DNA of 64,000 bases from Acephala macrosclerotiorum (GCA_014904845.1 MU119236.1:189758-253757); one strand, 5' to 3'. Shown: positions 23,612 to 35,235, counted from the first letter of the stretch. Program-made: numbers and translations. Notes: a model not told the origin generated them from the sequence alone.

Positions 23612-26197
23612 CTACTCCAACACAAACATCTTTCCAGTCCACCCATATGCCCGATTAAGACGCCTCCCAATTCGCCTAGCATTTCGAAATGGAATCTTGC
23701 CGTATGGATGAGGCTCGTGAAATTGTATGCTGCGCTCAACATCAAGATTGTTAGGTGTGAATTGCCATATGCTTCCATACAGCTTTTGCGGAGCAAAACC
23801 AACTGCCACCATAGCGTAGAGAAAATCTGGCCAAGAAACCTCGCCTGGTTGGCCTCCTTGTCCAGGATTGTGGAATAGGGTCGAGATGGTCTTAAACGCA
23901 CGTTTTCCGAGAGTGAAGGTTGGCTGGATATCGTGTTGAGTAGTGGGTGCTGTGTCTGGGAGACTGTTGTCAGCTCCTGGATTCGCAGTACCTCGAGTCT
24001 TTGACTTGGTCTTTGGCTGTGAGACTGGCTCGTATTTACTGGGCTGATCTTGAATACTGAGGAAGGAGAAGGGTTCGTATAGTAGCTGAGACTGCTCTGT
24101 TTGTCGTTCGACTATCGAAGTCGAAGTCTTGTTGCTAGGGGTTGGTTCGACCCATTCAGGCGTCCTCTGTAATTCTCGGTTCCCAGCCTTGAAAATGTTT
24201 CGCACTAAATACTGGTGTTGAGTAACTCCCTTGTCGTCCTTGTAATAGTAGTCAATCTTTGTCCAAAATGCGTCCAGACTTTGTTCTGCCTTGCGCATCT
24301 TCTCCGTAGTCTCCTTCGTTCTGCGTCTACCTACAGGATAATCAAATCTGCCGTCGGTAGGATTGCCAAACTTCTCCAAGGATGGAGCTTTGTGGAAGTT
24401 GGATAGAGGTGCGAGGTATGGTTTCAACTTGTGAAGATGGAATGCTGTAAGATGCACGTTGAGAGTTTCCTCCTTTCTCTTCTCGGCCAATTTCGTAGCC
24501 CAAGGTTCGTACATATCCAATTGTCGGAGGATCTCTCCGGTTTGAGCCATCAAGGAAAGTACCCTTGCCACGTACCACGATATTCGTTCATTCTGCTTCG
24601 GTTCGGTCTGCAACAAATGATACAGCACCTCCATCAAATTTGGCAAGCCATAAACGGAGACGTGATCCTTGTTGAAGAGGGCATACAATATCCACATCAG
24701 CTTGTCCTTATTCAGGCCACTCTCCGACTTGAATCTCTTTTGAATTCCAGGCTCTCCTGGAAAGTAGGGCTCTCTGACGAAGAGTGATCGCATTGGCGGG
24801 GAGGTTGGAACTGCCCGGTTGAGGGTTTGACACGGCCCGTCAACAGATTTGTCAATGAAGAACTTCAATTTCTGAAATGCTAGCTCGTAGTCAGGTGGCA
24901 AGGGATGATCGACGGAAATTTGGTCTTGGTACTTCTCCTTTAGCATAACCACATCATCGACCAATTGGCACAGAACATCTGCAATTATGAATCTCTCGTA
25001 GGCATCATGGACAACGCTTCCCAGAACTTTGTCCCAAAGCTTGGAGGGGTCTTTGAACGTCGGATGCATTTCACCTCTCGTGTCAGGCAGACTTTCAGAA
25101 AGATGCTCTTTCTCCTCGATACACATCTCGTAGAAATAACCAGGATCTTCGCGCAAGGCCCATATGTGATCTTCTGCAGCCGATCTGCTGGAGGCTGCCA
25201 TACTTCGCACTCGGTCAAAGTCCAGATGAGCTGGTTGTCGGTACGGTGACTCGAAAGACATGGCTACCAATGATGGGAAGAGGCTGTCGTCCATGGACAC
25301 TGATGGAGGCTCTGGCTGGATAGGAATGCTTTCCTTTATCAACTCAGCAACCGGAGCATCTTGCATGAGCAGCTGGCAGCATCGAATCAGGAAGCGAAGA
25401 ATTTCCTCTTGTATCTCGAGTAGGACAATCCCTTCGCCTGGCTGAAATCCAATGCCAGAACTCATCCATTCGGGAGCTTCTGGATTGTCATACCAGGAAA
25501 CAAGCTCACCATATGTATCGGGCGTTCTCCGCTCACTAAACATCATGGTGTAGTTAAGACACACTGCATTTCTGATCGCCAGACAGTTCCATCCTAGAGA
25601 AGTTGATCTGAAGTCGGCGTGAATAAACAGATCTGGAGGGTGGCGTCCTCGGGAATTGATGAAGAGTAGCAAGGTCTTTCCTTTGACCAGATCTTCTGTA
25701 TTGATAGAGGGCCACATATATGCGTCCAAAAACCTGGTCTTCTTCTGCTGATGTAAAGCCTTTTCCTCCTTCATGAACGCCGTGAAATCTGGACGATGGG
25801 TGGTAGCAAGGTTTGGTCGATTCCAGGCTGTTTGAATAATCTTCGTTCGCTGCTCTCGAGACTTCTTCAGCCATCTTTTGCGAATGATTTCTTCGTGGCG
25901 TTGCAGAATCTTTTGCAGGGCAGTCCAGTGTTCAAAGATTTTATCGGATCGCATGCGGGCAGTCGTGCGGGCTTCGGACGCCGTGAGGAAAGAGGTATAC
26001 TGCTGCGAGCTGCCGGGGTCGATAATTTTGACCATTTCTTCTTGGTGTTTCTCGAAATCGATGTCGCCATCTGGCCCAACAAAGGGGAGCAACCCGAGGA
26101 TGTGCTCGAGAGTCACGTCATCCCCAGCGTCGGTAGATTGTTGATACTCGGCAAGAAACTTCCTTTGTCCCGCGGTGAGATTTGAGGGTATGCTCAT
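23612..26197 (-). CDS. 861-residue fungal protein with conserved basic C-terminal domain
   Basis: Intron-free intact frame; ATG at 26195-26197 begins M-S-I-P-S-N-L-T-A-G-Q. I do not know its function. The first 120 residues are helical and charged. Residues of roughly 120-720 are a large globular region with no signal peptide or membrane segment. After a low-complexity linker (about 690-760) comes a compact C-terminal domain from residue 787: W-P-D-F-L-Y-A-M-V-A-V-G-F, then Y-G-S-I-W-Q-F (807-813), then F-H-E-P-H-P (826-831), then a basic segment ending R-L-N-R-A-Y-G-W. The order helix, G-S-x-x-x-F strand, short basic strand, helix recalls the small dsRNA-binding-like fold of HicA-type RNases, although the usual G-S-H histidine is absent. 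That comparison is inference. The gene is divergent from the MYND-DUF4470 gene at 26955. Confidence 0.85.
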   Translation of the reverse strand: MSIPSNLTAGQRKFLAEYQQSTDAGDDVTLEHILGLLPFVGPDGDIDFEKHQEEMVKIIDPGSSQQYTSFLTASEARTTARMRSDKIFEHWTALQKILQRHEEIIRKRWLKKSREQRTKIIQTAWNRPNLATTHRPDFTAFMKEEKALHQQKKTRFLDAYMWPSINTEDLVKGKTLLLFINSRGRHPPDLFIHADFRSTSLGWNCLAIRNAVCLNYTMMFSERRTPDTYGELVSWYDNPEAPEWMSSGIGFQPGEGIVLLEIQEEILRFLIRCCQLLMQDAPVAELIKESIPIQPEPPSVSMDDSLFPSLVAMSFESPYRQPAHLDFDRVRSMAASSRSAAEDHIWALREDPGYFYEMCIEEKEHLSESLPDTRGEMHPTFKDPSKLWDKVLGSVVHDAYERFIIADVLCQLVDDVVMLKEKYQDQISVDHPLPPDYELAFQKLKFFIDKSVDGPCQTLNRAVPTSPPMRSLFVREPYFPGEPGIQKRFKSESGLNKDKLMWILYALFNKDHVSVYGLPNLMEVLYHLLQTEPKQNERISWYVARVLSLMAQTGEILRQLDMYEPWATKLAEKRKEETLNVHLTAFHLHKLKPYLAPLSNFHKAPSLEKFGNPTDGRFDYPVGRRRTKETTEKMRKAEQSLDAFWTKIDYYYKDDKGVTQHQYLVRNIFKAGNRELQRTPEWVEPTPSNKTSTSIVERQTEQSQLLYEPFSFLSIQDQPSKYEPVSQPKTKSKTRGTANPGADNSLPDTAPTTQHDIQPTFTLGKRAFKTISTLFHNPGQGGQPGEVSWPDFLYAMVAVGFAPQKLYGSIWQFTPNNLDVERSIQFHEPHPYGKIPFRNARRIGRRLNRAYGWTGKMFVLE

Positions 26198-26954
26198 GTT
26201 GCGGATATCTCGCTTCCACGAGTCTGTTCCGTTGTTTCCGCAAAGTTGCGCTGAGTTTGTGGAGGAGGTTTTACTGCTTGAGACTCGTCAAACGGTAAAG
26301 TGGTCCGATTGGGCTTAGTATGTTTCGCCAAACCTTCCTCTTTCGAGATAGCTTTAGGATTTTGAAATGTCCTGTCACGTATTGACCCTTATATAAATTT
26401 ATTTTTATAAAAAATAAATATTTAAAAATTTTTATTTTTTATTTTATATTTTATAATAAATTTCATGTTTTATAATATATCGATCGGTCTACTTAAAATC
26501 TAATTAGGCCGGATTACCTCTGGAAACCAATCCGACCTATCAAGGCCCGAGCATTGGAAATCCCTAACTCGAACTGGGTTAGCTCGGACGGTTCTTATTG
26601 GATCCACTAAACCTCTGGAAAGCTGCGCCGACCAGCCACGTGTATACCGCTAGTGCTGGACATATCACTAACGACGCTGAAACGAGGGAATCAGATTGAG
26701 AGTGCTCTCGTTTGTAGGTGGTCTGATATCTCATTATGACTGTTCAGCATGGAAGGCAGAGAAAGGCGGGTGCATGCGCCGGTAACCATTTGCTGCAGAT
26801 TTCCAGATTGAATAGGTCTGCATTAGCTCTGGTCTGAATTCGTTTGACTATTCAACATTCTTCTGTTTAGTAACAGCGGAAGTTGTCTTGCTCTCGCAAC
26901 TCCAGTTCGACTTTCGATACCAGGTAGAATCTGCTTCTGTTGAATACTTCAAAG
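26198..26954. promoter_or_regulatory. Divergent intergenic region with AT island
   Basis: This 757-base interval separates two divergently transcribed intact genes and must contain both promoters. Bases 26390-26480 are an almost pure A/T island, and the remainder is of ordinary composition. A pyrimidine-rich stretch (26850-26880) precedes the MYND gene start. I see no defined operator. The island could be a relic of a RIP-mutated insertion or a nucleosome-poor promoter element. Confidence 0.45.
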
Positions 26955-28876
26955 ATGGACATCGGTCTGGTAACCCAGATCCCGTGTGCTAACCTCGTTG
27001 GGGATGGCAAGTCTCAGTGCTCTAACTTTGCATCGAATGTTTGCAAAGACTGCTCGTTGGTCAAGGTAGGCACATCTGGAGAATAGAAGAAACGCGAGCC
27101 TTTGCTAATTGTTGAGCACCTTCCAGTACTGCAGCAGAGAATGTCAACTAGCGCATTGGCAATCTCATAAGATTGATTGCAAATCTCCATTGATGAAATC
27201 GACCTGGAACCCGAGATGGGTGCGGGAGAAGCGACAACCAACATTCGTGAACGATGGACCTCCGATGAGCAAGCATGGACAGTTGAAATACCTGTGGGGA
27301 AATGTTCCAGCTATCGACATTCTGAATCTCTCCAAGAATGAAGTCTCTGTCGCAAATGACTTTAGCATTCTATTTGCAGGTATGTTTTATTCTGCAAACT
27401 CTGTTTGTCCCTCCTTCTCATCCGCCTCCAGCTTCTGGAGACCTCAGAAACGTGGTCAAGTCAGTCAATGGCATGGCATTTTCCCTGGAAACACGTCGGG
27501 ATGTTGTGATCAACGATATAGATATTGACATCGTGGCCCGAAACACGATTCTTCTCTTGGTTGCCATGAACTTCCCGGCAGAGGAAGCAGCTTCCATGAT
27601 ACTTCATCTGTGGTATTCTGCTCTTGTACCACAAGGTCTACTTGATCATCTGCAGAACACAATCATGCCTCTTATCCAAGATGTCTGCACGAAGATCCGC
27701 GAGAAACCTTCATTCAGCCTACAGTCTAAGACTTGGAGACGCGGACCAACATCCTTACGGCTTGTTCTGGAAAAGAATGAGTGGAACAGTATTCTTTCCT
27801 ACTTCAAGGTTCCAGACAGCTTATCCGCAGATGAGGCACAGAAAATCCGCATATCCACAACACTGGCAAGAATGGATCATGTTGACCGTGCATTGTTCAG
27901 GCAGCAACCAGCCTGGCGAATCGGGATGATGAAGTTCCGTGAAGACGGGATCTTGCTGCCTTTTGGGGCCTCTCGTCACTCATTCAATAAACCAAACCCG
28001 TGAGTACAGTACACTTCCAACTGCGATGGCGAGATACATGTTAAACCTCTGGCAGCACGTTTTATCATACAACAGAGGACTGGCCTATGATGGACTCAGC
28101 GGAACCACTCAGTGGTTGGTCAGCAAATGACGTGCGAACCAAAGCTTCTGCGAAGAACGACTTGTATGGCGGAATGGCTTTGCATGTTGTGCACAATCTC
28201 ACGGAATTCTGCCACAATCTTCAAATATACCCTATTCGTTTCCAACTCTTCCAACTAGATGCAAGAGCATTACCGAGCATGATCAAGGAAATAGGGCTGC
28301 CGGACAATCGTTTTGATAGGATTGAGGTATAAAATTATCCCGTCCCAGCCACTATTCACGTTTGCATTGCCTGACCCACGCACTCTTTAGGTATCGAATA
28401 TCACAGACCTTTGCCATCTTGGGCCAGCTGCCACTCTTTCAACCTTTGGACCTATGCTCAAGCGAAAAGCGCAGAATCCTTATGCGACGCTCATTACACT
28501 TTTCATCAATGCTGTTCATGAAGTCATCACTCCACTCGACGAAGCAGGCAACATGCAGGCCGACCTTAAGAAGGTGATGCGATACATACCTATCCACAAC
28601 GAGAGGCTCGATACAACCAGCCCACAATTTTACAAGGTTCTGGAAGCACGGATGATGTTTCGCGACTTCGACGAACTGTTTGGGCGGTACATGAAATTTC
28701 ACTCGTTCCCTGAGCTAGCCATGGCAGCAGGCCTCAAGATGAAGGACCGAAACACGATTGTCGACCCATTCCCTCTACGACTGAAGAAGGATGCAACGCA
28801 GGAGGAGTTTGATATAAGGGTTTGCGATGGCGCTTCTGGAGGCGAGAGATATGTTGAGTGGAGAAGTCTCGAGTAG
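26955..28876 (+). CDS. MYND zinc-finger protein with DUF4470 domain
   Basis: Intact five-exon gene; ATG at 26955 starts M-D-I-G-L-V-T-Q-I-P-C. The MYND finger spans the first intron: C11, C22, C30 and C33 in exon 1, then Y-C-S-R-E-C-Q-x-x-H-W-x-x-H-K-x-x-C in exon 2. MYND fingers are protein-binding zinc modules. Next comes L-W-G-N-V-P-A-I-D-I-L-N-L and, across intron 2, A-S-G-D-L-R-N-V-V-K, which mark DUF4470, then a long C-terminal region with W-P-M-M-D-S-A-E-P-L near its middle. I place introns at about 27066-27126, 27380-27431, 28002-28063 and 28329-28390; each is phase-consistent. The intron near 28002 is unusual because its sequence is nearly open, so retention would truncate the protein. 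Partner or role unknown; scaffold or regulatory function is plausible. Confidence 0.88.
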
Positions 28877-28986
28877 GCTATCAATATAAGTGGGAGTAGA
28901 AAAGATGTAGAAGCACCGTATGTAGCGGCAGATGACGATCAATTCTCATCCTCCTAACTCGCACCTTCAATCTCTCGAAGCCACAC

Positions 28987-30562
28987 TCAAGGACACCCTG
29001 TGCTTGGATAGTTACAACTGCTTGCATTCCCACCACTAGTGATACTAACATCAGTGTAGCTGAAATCAGAACAACTTCCGCTCCCACACAGAATATAATA
29101 GTCTGTGCCAGCAGAAGTGCAAGTCCCAGTCACATTATCAAATGTCACTCCGGTGATCTTGACGCCATTTGTTGGGGGTGCCTGTTGGTCCTCCGTTCAA
29201 GCAGTCTTGCTGGATGTCGATGCCGTAGATGCTGATACCCGAGAGGCCGATGTTCTGGTACGTGATGCCAGAGATCTATCTTCGTCGGTACTTGAGGAGG
29301 AAAGGATCATGGGGAGACTTACAGCACCAGTAGCCCCAGAATTCGTCTTAATCCTACACCCATTCTGCGAATTGCTCACATTTGAATTCGAAAACGTAAT
29401 ATCCGTAACCGTGTTATCACTCTTCCCACCCACACTCCCAATACTCAAACCATGACCCCCAATACAAGTCATCCCCGTCACCGTGACGTTTACCCCGCCA
29501 GTAACCGCCACACAATCATCCTGATTGCTCACATAAGTATTCGACAAGATGACATTATCACTGCTCGAAAAATCGAAACCATCGGAATTGTGAGCAGCAG
29601 GAAGACCTGCAGATGCAGAATTGGCACGTTTTGTCCATGTGCAGATTGTCGATTACGAGACCGGTGCAGCCAGTTACGTCGAAGCAGTGAACGGGCCAGT
29701 TTTGAATGTTGAGGTTGGTGATTACGCCGTTGACCATTTTGTCAAGGACGATGAAGTGATTCGGTCTAGAGTTTTGTCAGATGAGATGAGGAGATAGTGG
29801 GGGAAGGGAGACTGACTTGGCTACACCTCCATTACTTCCTTTTCCGTCCCAGTAGGCCTGTCCATTTCCATCAATTACATGGCCAGCAGCACCAGTTATG
29901 GTGATGTCTGTTCCTGCAATCTCGATGGGGTTGAAGTTGCTGTCTGAAGTTGTCCCGAAGGTCTAGTGAAGCTAGTCAACTGCACCCGAGAAAGAGATTT
30001 GGACTTACTGTCTCTCCAGCGGGAGTGACAGTAGATCCAGTCTTCAGCTTTGTCAAGAGAATGGTAGAGCTAGCAGGAGCTGAGATGCCTGAAAGGATAA
30101 TGTTGGTGCACGAAGCGACTGCAGGGGTAATCGAAGCGTATTCAGTAACTGTGCAAGTGACGCCAGTCCCAGTAGCGGCTGTCGAGGTTGATTTGGCGCT
30201 GCTTGAAGTTGTTGCGGCTATTGTCAATGATGTGGTGGCTTTCTACTAATTTTATTGGTATAGATTTTGAGTTCTTGTTTTAGAATAAAAATTACAGTCG
30301 TCGTCACGAGAGTCGTGGCGATACTTCTGGCTGGCACGAGACAGCTACAAGCACTTGAAAGCTTGGCTGGCTTGTTCGAGCAGTAGGTAGCAAAAGCCAG
30401 AAGGCTGGTAGTTGCCGTGTGCGAAGTCAAGGTGTAGGTGGCACAGAATGTCACGGCAGCTGCAGACGAAGCTGTGAGAATAGAAGCACATGTGTCGGAG
30501 GAAGGGCTATCGCAACCAAGGGCAAGAGGTGTCAAGGCGGCTAAAACGACGAAGAAACGCAT
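28987..30562 (-). pseudogene. GH28 polygalacturonase with added N-terminal domain, frameshifted
   Basis: Pectin-degrading endopolygalacturonase of glycoside hydrolase family 28, secreted in origin: ATG at 30560-30562 begins M-R-F-F-V-V-L-A-A-L-T, a clear signal peptide. The GH28 signatures are all present: N-S-D-G-F-D, Q-D-D-C, G-G-H-G and R-I-K, carrying the catalytic aspartates, histidine and substrate-binding Arg/Lys. Unusually, the catalytic region is preceded by about 90 residues with paired cysteines and a Ser/Thr-rich linker, as in fungal cell-wall proteins. Two lesions break the frame: about ten extra bases around 29623-29632, between the buried β-helix part and N-S-D-G-F-D, and one extra base in the G run at 29175-29179. 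Introns near 30240-30290, 29770-29815 and 29260-29315 still look normal. Catalytic residues are preserved, so inactivation seems recent, or the indels are assembly errors. Confidence 0.78.
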
Positions 30563-31872
30563 CTTGAATCTTGACGAATTGGGAGTTGATTGAGAAATTG
30601 AAGCTAGGATGGATGCGCCAGTATCATAGATGCTAAGATCCTTGGATTACATGTGAAATAAGATATGAGAACATCCTGATAAGAAATCTCCCTCGGGGTA
30701 TCCGGACAAACTTCTGAATTCAGAAGCATCTCGGAAACGGAAGAAATTGAAATCGATCTGGAAAAACTTCCTCCCTACGCAGGAGGATTTCATCAAGTTT
30801 ATTTTAAAGGCCGGGAGAATACTGCTGTGGAACGGAAGAATACATCCAAGTGCTCCTCGCTCAGAAACCAAAGGTCCACGAAGACGAAACATTCTTGAAG
30901 GAACTTTTCGGCTGACGAACCGAGACCTCCTGAGCAGATCATGGGGACAGGGGGTGAAATTAAGCTTCCGTCCCCTGTAAGGCCCGTTCGCGGGGTTGGA
31001 GTTCCACCAACACAAACCGTGGCGCGGAAATAGATTTTCCATGAGATGAGTCTGTTTTGACGACAATCCATCTGACGTTATATTTGGAACAGTACGGTGC
31101 TTGCGACATCCTGATTTGAACTTGCGAGGTTCGCATCAGGGTGTGGAGGCTAGCTTTGGCAAGATGTCGCTACAAAGACGGCGAATGTCCCGATTGAGAT
31201 ATGCAAGAAGTCATTACAAGAGGACTAGATGCGATTGGCGAGTTCTGTGATCCCGGCTAAGACCTTGACTCGGAGGAGAACTACCAGATGCTTCCTATGA
31301 AAGATTCAAGACGAATCTACAGCCAGCTGAGCGCTATCACGTGACAAGGCATCAATCACTTCTTAATCTTGACAGACGCTCTTGCAACTTGCTTGACAAT
31401 ATAATGACCACTAGATTCGATGGACTGCTGACCTTCTCGTACTGATAAGGGAGACACAGGAGGGAATAGTCACGTGGAACTTCCCGCTAAGCCGCAAAAG
31501 CAAATCTAAGATCTCGCAATCTCAGCCACGAAACGCGATCCTCAAACCTGCAGCTCACTGCAACTAGGACAGACTCATCAATGCCCTTGGCGATGAGTCA
31601 AGTTATATGCAGCTTGCTCTCCCATCTGAATGCAAGAAGAAAGGAACGCAGGATTCTGAAGGCTGATCGACGCGTTTGTTGAGGGTTGTTGTGAGTCACG
31701 CCGAGAAGTCGGCTGTGTCACTTGAAGTTTCCTCGATGAGCCGCTTTCCTGGGTTCGGTTATCAATAGTGAGATGCCCCTTCCGATTCCTGCCTGAGAGC
31801 ACATTGCGACCCCCCACCTCAGGCACAGACAATACAAATAGGTAGGCATCGTCAAAGACCAAACACGTGACC
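30563..31872. other. 1.3 kb gene-poor stretch
   Basis: A 139-codon minus frame at 30647-31066 overlaps a 77-codon plus frame; neither shows a known motif. The right end is the ABCF gene's 5' flank. I make no gene call. Confidence 0.35.
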
Positions 31873-34297
31873 ATGACAAGCACCGAAGAATCTGCAACGA
31901 CGATTCTCTGCTCATGCAAGCAGACTCGCTTTGATATCAAGAATCCCGTCTATGAAGAGGTATGTTAATCTCACTCAACTGATCTTGCCACCACTAATCT
32001 CAGACCAGCTTGATATCCAAGGCCTCAATATCACTGTCACCTCTGGGACCTCAGCTTCGAAACCGAAAGGGAAAGCGAGAGCAGAGGGTCTTGAGATTCT
32101 TGCAAATGCCAATCTTAAACTCAAGGCTGGGGTTCATTATGCTCTGATTGGACGGAATGGGACTGGAAAGTCAAGTGAGTGAGCCAGGACCAACATTCGA
32201 ACCAGAGCTTACCTCGCATGACAGCCATCTTGAAAGCAGTTGCTGAGAAACTCATCCCTGGCATACCAATTCAGACCAGAATCTCTATCTTACAACAGAC
32301 GGCGACAGATGGATCCGCGGAGAGTGACAAAGTAAAGCCGATAGGAGCGGAGGTTAGTGCTGGAAGCAAATTGTCTGTCCTAGAGGAGGTGATCGACAGA
32401 GCCACTTCAAGAAATGAGGTTCAGCGAGAGATTGATGGTATGATCAAGTCACGCCGCACAATTTTCGTAAAGTTAATCATCCTTTAGTTCTATCAAAAGC
32501 AATCGACAACCCAGAATCTGCTCTCTCGCCCCTTCGTGCCTTCCGCCAAGTCCATCATGATCGAATGAAGAAAGAGCTGTTCGAGCTTGACAAAGATGCT
32601 CGACTCCGCAGCGGGACTCGGGGCATGGCAGCACGTAAGGCTTTAATTGCATTCGAGAAGAAGATCGCCGAGTTTGCTGAACGGTATGCTCGCCCCTGTG
32701 AGCACGTGAGATTGGCTGAACAAGTCCCAGGGTAGCTCAAACCGATGAGGAGATTGATGAAGAGACCATAAAGGAAGAGACTCATGCAGCAAGTGACCTC
32801 CTAGCCGAACTTCAATCACAAATCGAACCCGCAAGAATCGCCGACATCGAGGTCAAGGCACGAAGCATCCTCACGGGTCTCGGATTCTCAAAAACAAAAT
32901 TCGAGCAACCTGTCTCAACCTTATCCGGTGGTTGGCGTATGCGCACGAACCTGGCGAGTGCCTTGCTCCAACCAACTGACATCCTGATTCTCGACGAACC
33001 CACCAACTTCCTCGACCTCCTCGGCATTATTTGGTTGCAGAAATACCTCCTCCGATTACGAGATGATGGTCCCAATCCACCAACTCTGGTCCTCGTCTCT
33101 CACGATCGCGATTTCATCAACACCGTGTGCCAGGAGCTGATCATCCTCCGAGATCACGAACTCACCTACTTCCGAGGCGACCTTACAACCTACGATGAGT
33201 CGATCAGAGACAAAAAGCTTTACCTTGGCCGCATGAAAGATGCTCAAGAGAAGCAGAAAGAGCACATGCAGAAAACTATCGCGCAAAATATTAAACAGGG
33301 GAAGGCAACGGGAGACGAGAACAAATTACGACAAGCCAAGTCTCGACAAAAGAAACTTGACAATCGCATGGGAATGGAGAAGAGTGCGACAGGTGGTCGA
33401 TTCAAGCTGAACCGCGATCTGGGCGGCTATCATTTGACAGCTAGAGCTGAGATTGAGGTCCCGCAGGATGAGAGAGGTGTCTCGATTCTGCTTCCTGTCG
33501 CCCTGGATCTGCGCTTTCCAGGTCCACTCGTATCTCTCGAGAAAGTCACCTTCAAATACCCTGTCTTGAAGAAGACTGCAACCCCAGCTCCGATCGTGCT
33601 CCAAGACATCGACCTCACGATACACATGGGCGACCGTGTTGGCATCGTCGGCCTCAACGGCTGCGGCAAATCAACACTCATCAAACTCCTAACTGATACG
33701 ACGAAACCCACGAAAGGGATGGTGACGCGCCATCCTCGACTTCGCATGGGATACTATTCTCAACATGCTGTCGAAGACTTGCAATCCCTCGGTCGCTCGG
33801 AACCGGAACTTACTGCTCTGTCGCTTTTGACTCGCGATGTGGAGGCTGAACTCGATGAAGGCGAAATTCGCGGCCTTCTCGGCTCCCTTGGCCTTCCCGG
33901 TCGCACCGCCTCAGATGTCCCCCTGACCAAACTCTCAGGAGGCCAACTCGTTCGCCTCGCTCTCGCAAGACTCCTCTGGAAGAGTCCTCAACTCCTAGTG
34001 CTGGATGAAATTACCACACATCTAGATTTCCATACCGTAACAGCTCTAGCTGACGCCTTGTCGAGCTGGAATGGTGCGATTCTTGTGGTTAGCCACGATC
34101 GATATATGATTCGACGAGTGGTCGAGGGGGAGAAAGATGATGCGGGAAGTGAGGATGAAGATGATGGGGAGGAAGCAGAGACGAGGAGGAGAGTGGTGTA
34201 TTTGTTGAAGGCCGGGATACTGAAGGTACTTGATAAGGGCGTAAGTGGGTTTGAGGAGAGTCTTGAGAAGAGGGTTGAGAAATTGAGTCTGGGTTGA
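31873..34297 (+). CDS. ABCF-family ATPase (GCN20/New1-like), two ABC cassettes
   Basis: Cytosolic ABC protein with two nucleotide-binding cassettes and no membrane span, the ABCF class that acts on ribosomes and translation rather than transport. ATG at 31873. Introns at about 31963-32013, 32175-32223, 32440-32488 and 32684-32731 join in phase. The first Walker A, G-R-N-G-T-G-K-S-T, is split by intron 2 at its last residues. Then come L-S-G-G-W-R-M-R, L-I-L-D-E-P-T-N-F-L-D and L-V-S-H-D-R-D-F. Cassette 2 has G-L-N-G-C-G-K-S-T, L-S-G-G-Q-L-V-R-L-A-L-A-R and L-V-L-D-E-I-T-T-H-L-D, departing from the usual D-E-P-T-N. A charged linker lies between cassettes. Substitution in the second Walker B/D-loop may be normal for this fungal subgroup. 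Exons are clean, so a live gene. Confidence 0.88.
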
Positions 34298-35235
34298 GGT
34301 AGGGAGAGGTTGCAAGCACCAAGAAGTCAATCTCCGTCCGCGTATTCATCATTCAAGTCCTAAAGCTACCGGTTTCGAACTTACGAATACATCATTGCAA
34401 CGACGCATCCTAAGCACTTATTCCGTGTCGCATAATAGTCAGTACAAAAATAAGTTTCGACGGAACGCATTTCTATTCAAATATCGTCAAATGAAGCGGC
34501 AAGATAGACACGAATTGCGTTTAGCTTCAGGCTAAACTAAGAGTCCCGTTCATTTTATATGATTTCGAATCTACTAAAGAAGAGACAAGGTTATAAATAG
34601 TGCGTTGCCAAAGTATTAATAAATCGAGGTTCCATACTAAAAAACCGCGAGTAATATTCCGGCATCCACGTTTATCAACTAAACGCTGCCCACCACTAGG
34701 TGTGAACGACTACCAGGGAAAGAACCTTCATGACTAGCGTGAACCAGTTGTGAATGTGCAAAATCTTCCTGTACGTTATCTGTGGTATTGATTCACAGAT
34801 CGAAACCCATTTCCACTCGAGGAGATAGCTAGTAGTAATGATCAAATTCATAAAATGATCAGGCCGAGGATCCTTTCCGAGCGTCTTAGGATCGTTGTAA
34901 ACTATTTCCGGGGCCTTGTGTGATCTCAATCCCACACCGGTATCATGCTGTACGTGTCACCTAGATGGATATTTCATTGTAGACTTGAGATCGGAACGAA
35001 TTATAATTGATGGCTCAATAATGATGCACAGCTAGAGAAACAAATACAAAATTACCAGTGAAACGATGGCCCCATCCTAGTGAGTGGTTCCTGACCATGA
35101 AAACAACAATGTCCCAAGCGCCTCAATCACATAACAAGCGCAAAAGTCCTCCCATCCAAAAACGCAGCTTACGCAAGTATTAATTGGTTCGTAGTGACGA
35201 AAATGCAAATTCCCAACGCGCATCGCGCTCAATCT
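34298..35235. other. Intergenic stretch, moderately AT-rich
   Basis: About 940 bases between two convergent genes. Bases 34400-34680 are somewhat AT-rich. Only short frames without domains occur. Confidence 0.4.

Noticed and set aside
23620..25250. Plus-strand open frames of 60-120 codons opposite the 861-codon gene
   Set aside because: Shadows of a strong minus-strand coding frame; codon pattern and length favour the minus strand.
29620..29680. Explaining the pectinase frameshift by a 50-base intron with GT and AG ends
   Set aside because: Such splicing would remove conserved residues just before N-S-D-G-F-D; a ten-base insertion fits the family better.
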